This document shows, piece by piece, positions 4,222 to 5,252 of a stretch of 5,252 bases of DNA. The notes beneath the pieces were generated by a model. It was not told the DNA's origin. It ran no database searches and saw nothing but the letters and a program-made list of their open reading frames with translations. The stretch comes from SZUA-320 sp041612035 (lineage in GTDB: Bacteria; Gemmatimonadota; Gemmatimonadetes; Gemmatimonadales; GWC2-71-9). Position 1 is the stretch's first letter, and every line of letters starts with the position of its first letter. The DNA lies in contig JBFILX010000169.1 in assembly GCA_041612035.1 (NCBI GenBank), forward strand, positions 1 to 5,252, read 5' to 3'. The translations under genes and the position numbers were made by a program.

Positions 4222-5252
4222 ATGAGCCATCCCCCGGCCCCGGCCCCTTCCCCGCCTCCGTCCCGGACCCCCGGCCTGCTGGCCGGGATCCTCCTGCTCG
4301 ACGTGGTGTGCTTCGCCATCGTGATGCCCCTGCTCGCGAGCTACGGCGCCCAGTTCGGCGCGAGCCCGGCCGCCATCGGGGCGCTGGTGGCGGTGTACCC
4401 CCTGCTGCACCTGGGGCTGGCGCCGCTCTGGGGCCTGGTGAGCGACCGGGTCGGGCGGCGACCGGTCCTCCTGGTGGGGATGATCGGCACGCTGGTGTCG
4501 TCCGTGGTCTTCGCCCTGGCCCAGGACTACGCGCTGCTCCTGCTCTCCCGCCTGCTGGCCGGGGGGCTGGGGGCCACCCTGAACGTGGCCCAGGCGTACG
4601 TGGCCGACGAGTCGCCCCCCGACCGGCGGACCCGCGCCATGGGGCTGGTCGGCGCGGCGTTCGGCGTCGGGTTCATCCTGGGGCCCGCGATCGGCGCGGT
4701 CGCGGCGCGGTTCGGCACCGCGGCCCCGGGGCTCGCCGCCACGGCGGTGGCCGCGGTCAACCTGGTCCTCGCCGTGCTGTGGCTCCCCGAGCCGGCCCGG
4801 CGGACCGCCCGCACGGTGCGGCTCGGCCGGCGATTCGGGCCGCTGCGGGTGTTCGCGGCGCCCTTCACCGCGGCCTTCTGCTCCACCCTCGCCTTCGCCG
4901 CGATCTACGTGGTCTTCCCGCTCCACGCCGAATCGGCGCTGGGGTTCGACCGCACCCGCGTCGGCCTCCTCTTCGCCTGGATCGGCCTGGCCGCCGCCGT
5001 GGTGCAGGGCGGGCTGGTGGGGCGGCTGGCGGCCCGTCACGGCGAGGCGCGGCTGGTGCGCGGGGGCGGGGTCCTGATGGCCGCGGGGCTCGCCACGGTC
5101 CCCTTCGTCGGGCCGCTGGACGGGGCCGGCTGGCCGCTCTTCCTGGCCGCGCTGCTGGCGGTGGGGGCCGGGTTCGGGCTCACCAGCCCCGCCGAGGCGG
5201 GGTACGTGAGCCGGGCCGCGGGGCCGGACGACCAGGGCCGGGCGATGGGCGC
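4222..5252 (+). CDS. MFS drug:proton antiporter, DHA1/TetA-like, 5' part (3' end outside window)
   Basis: Inner-membrane secondary transporter, probably exporting a small molecule against protons; 343 full codons are present. After a Pro-rich cytoplasmic start (2-17) come about ten membrane helices, roughly at 18-40, 50-72, 81-100, 104-127, 140-161, 168-190, 211-234, 245-267, 281-298 and 303-325. A charged Arg-rich loop at 191-207 is the usual central loop. Family motifs are intact: D27 through P36 (motif D1, DVVCFAIVMP), GLVSDRVGRRPVLL (71-84, motif A), RLLAGGLGA (110-118, motif B) and GVGFILGPAIG (148-158, motif C, typical of antiporters). A weaker motif A copy follows helix 8 (GRLAARHGEARL, 267-278). 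A full member has about 400 residues and 12 helices, so roughly two helices are missing at the edge. The ATG at 4222 lacks a Shine-Dalgarno sequence; see the promoter entry. The gene diverges from the lipoprotein operon. Substrate cannot be inferred; resemblance to TetA does not show tetracycline transport. Confidence 0.93.
   Translation, partial: MSHPPAPAPSPPPSRTPGLLAGILLLDVVCFAIVMPLLASYGAQFGASPAAIGALVAVYPLLHLGLAPLWGLVSDRVGRRPVLLVGMIGTLVSSVVFALAQDYALLLLSRLLAGGLGATLNVAQAYVADESPPDRRTRAMGLVGAAFGVGFILGPAIGAVAARFGTAAPGLAATAVAAVNLVLAVLWLPEPARRTARTVRLGRRFGPLRVFAAPFTAAFCSTLAFAAIYVVFPLHAESALGFDRTRVGLLFAWIGLAAAVVQGGLVGRLAARHGEARLVRGGGVLMAAGLATVPFVGPLDGAGWPLFLAALLAVGAGFGLTSPAEAGYVSRAAGPDDQGRAMG

Noticed and set aside
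4123..5040. Minus-strand extension of the lipoprotein reading frame by 306 codons, upstream of the ATG at 4122
   Set aside because: It is antisense to a well-supported MFS gene, is dominated by Arg/Gly/Pro/His/Gln low complexity, and would bury the lipoprotein signal peptide in the interior. Long stop-free antisense frames are expected at this GC content.
4222..5252. Naming the MFS gene as a tetracycline-resistance gene
   Set aside because: The motifs define the DHA1/TetA-like antiporter group, which exports many substrates. The gene is incomplete, no TetR neighbour is visible, and substrate-specific residues cannot be assigned.

Overview
The window is very GC-rich (roughly 70% or more by eye) and densely coded. 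It holds five protein genes, two of them cut by the window edges. The base composition, the TPR/CsgG-type lipoprotein paired with an outer-membrane barrel, and the lysine/alanine-rich histone-H1-like protein suggest a Gram-negative, high-GC, probably soil or sediment bacterium. Gemmatimonadota is my first guess, with Acidobacteriota or Myxococcota as alternatives. This placement is inference; no rRNA or marker gene is present.

Layout. (1) Bases 1-1122, plus strand: the 3' part of a methyl-accepting chemotaxis protein (end of a transmembrane helix, HAMP, coiled-coil signalling domain) with an unusual hairpin tip. (2) 1130-1609, minus strand: a 159-residue basic protein made of an unrecognised N-terminal helical domain and an H1-like Lys/Ala tail. 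It converges on the chemoreceptor gene with only 7 bases between the stops. (3) 1610-1702: a 93-base gap with a promoter-like pair, a small hairpin and a Shine-Dalgarno sequence, all fitting the basic-protein gene. (4) 4122-1703, minus strand: a two-gene operon. The first gene encodes a lipoprotein with TPRs and a CsgG/TolB-N-like domain. The second encodes a signal-peptide-bearing outer-membrane beta-barrel, and its ATG overlaps the lipoprotein stop (ATGA). (5) 4123-4221: a 99-base divergent promoter region. (6) 4222-5252, plus strand: the 5' part of a DHA1/TetA-like MFS efflux transporter, cut at the right edge.

How the genes fit together. Only the lipoprotein and barrel genes are clearly one unit. 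Their 4-base overlap implies translational coupling, and both products should reach the outer membrane, so a shared envelope or export complex is a reasonable hypothesis. The chemoreceptor, basic protein and MFS pump look like independent neighbours. I see no CRISPR array, tRNA, rRNA, insertion sequence, phage gene or defence cassette. The points most worth following up are the altered chemoreceptor tip, the lipoprotein-barrel pair, the two-part basic protein and the probable leaderless start of the MFS gene.
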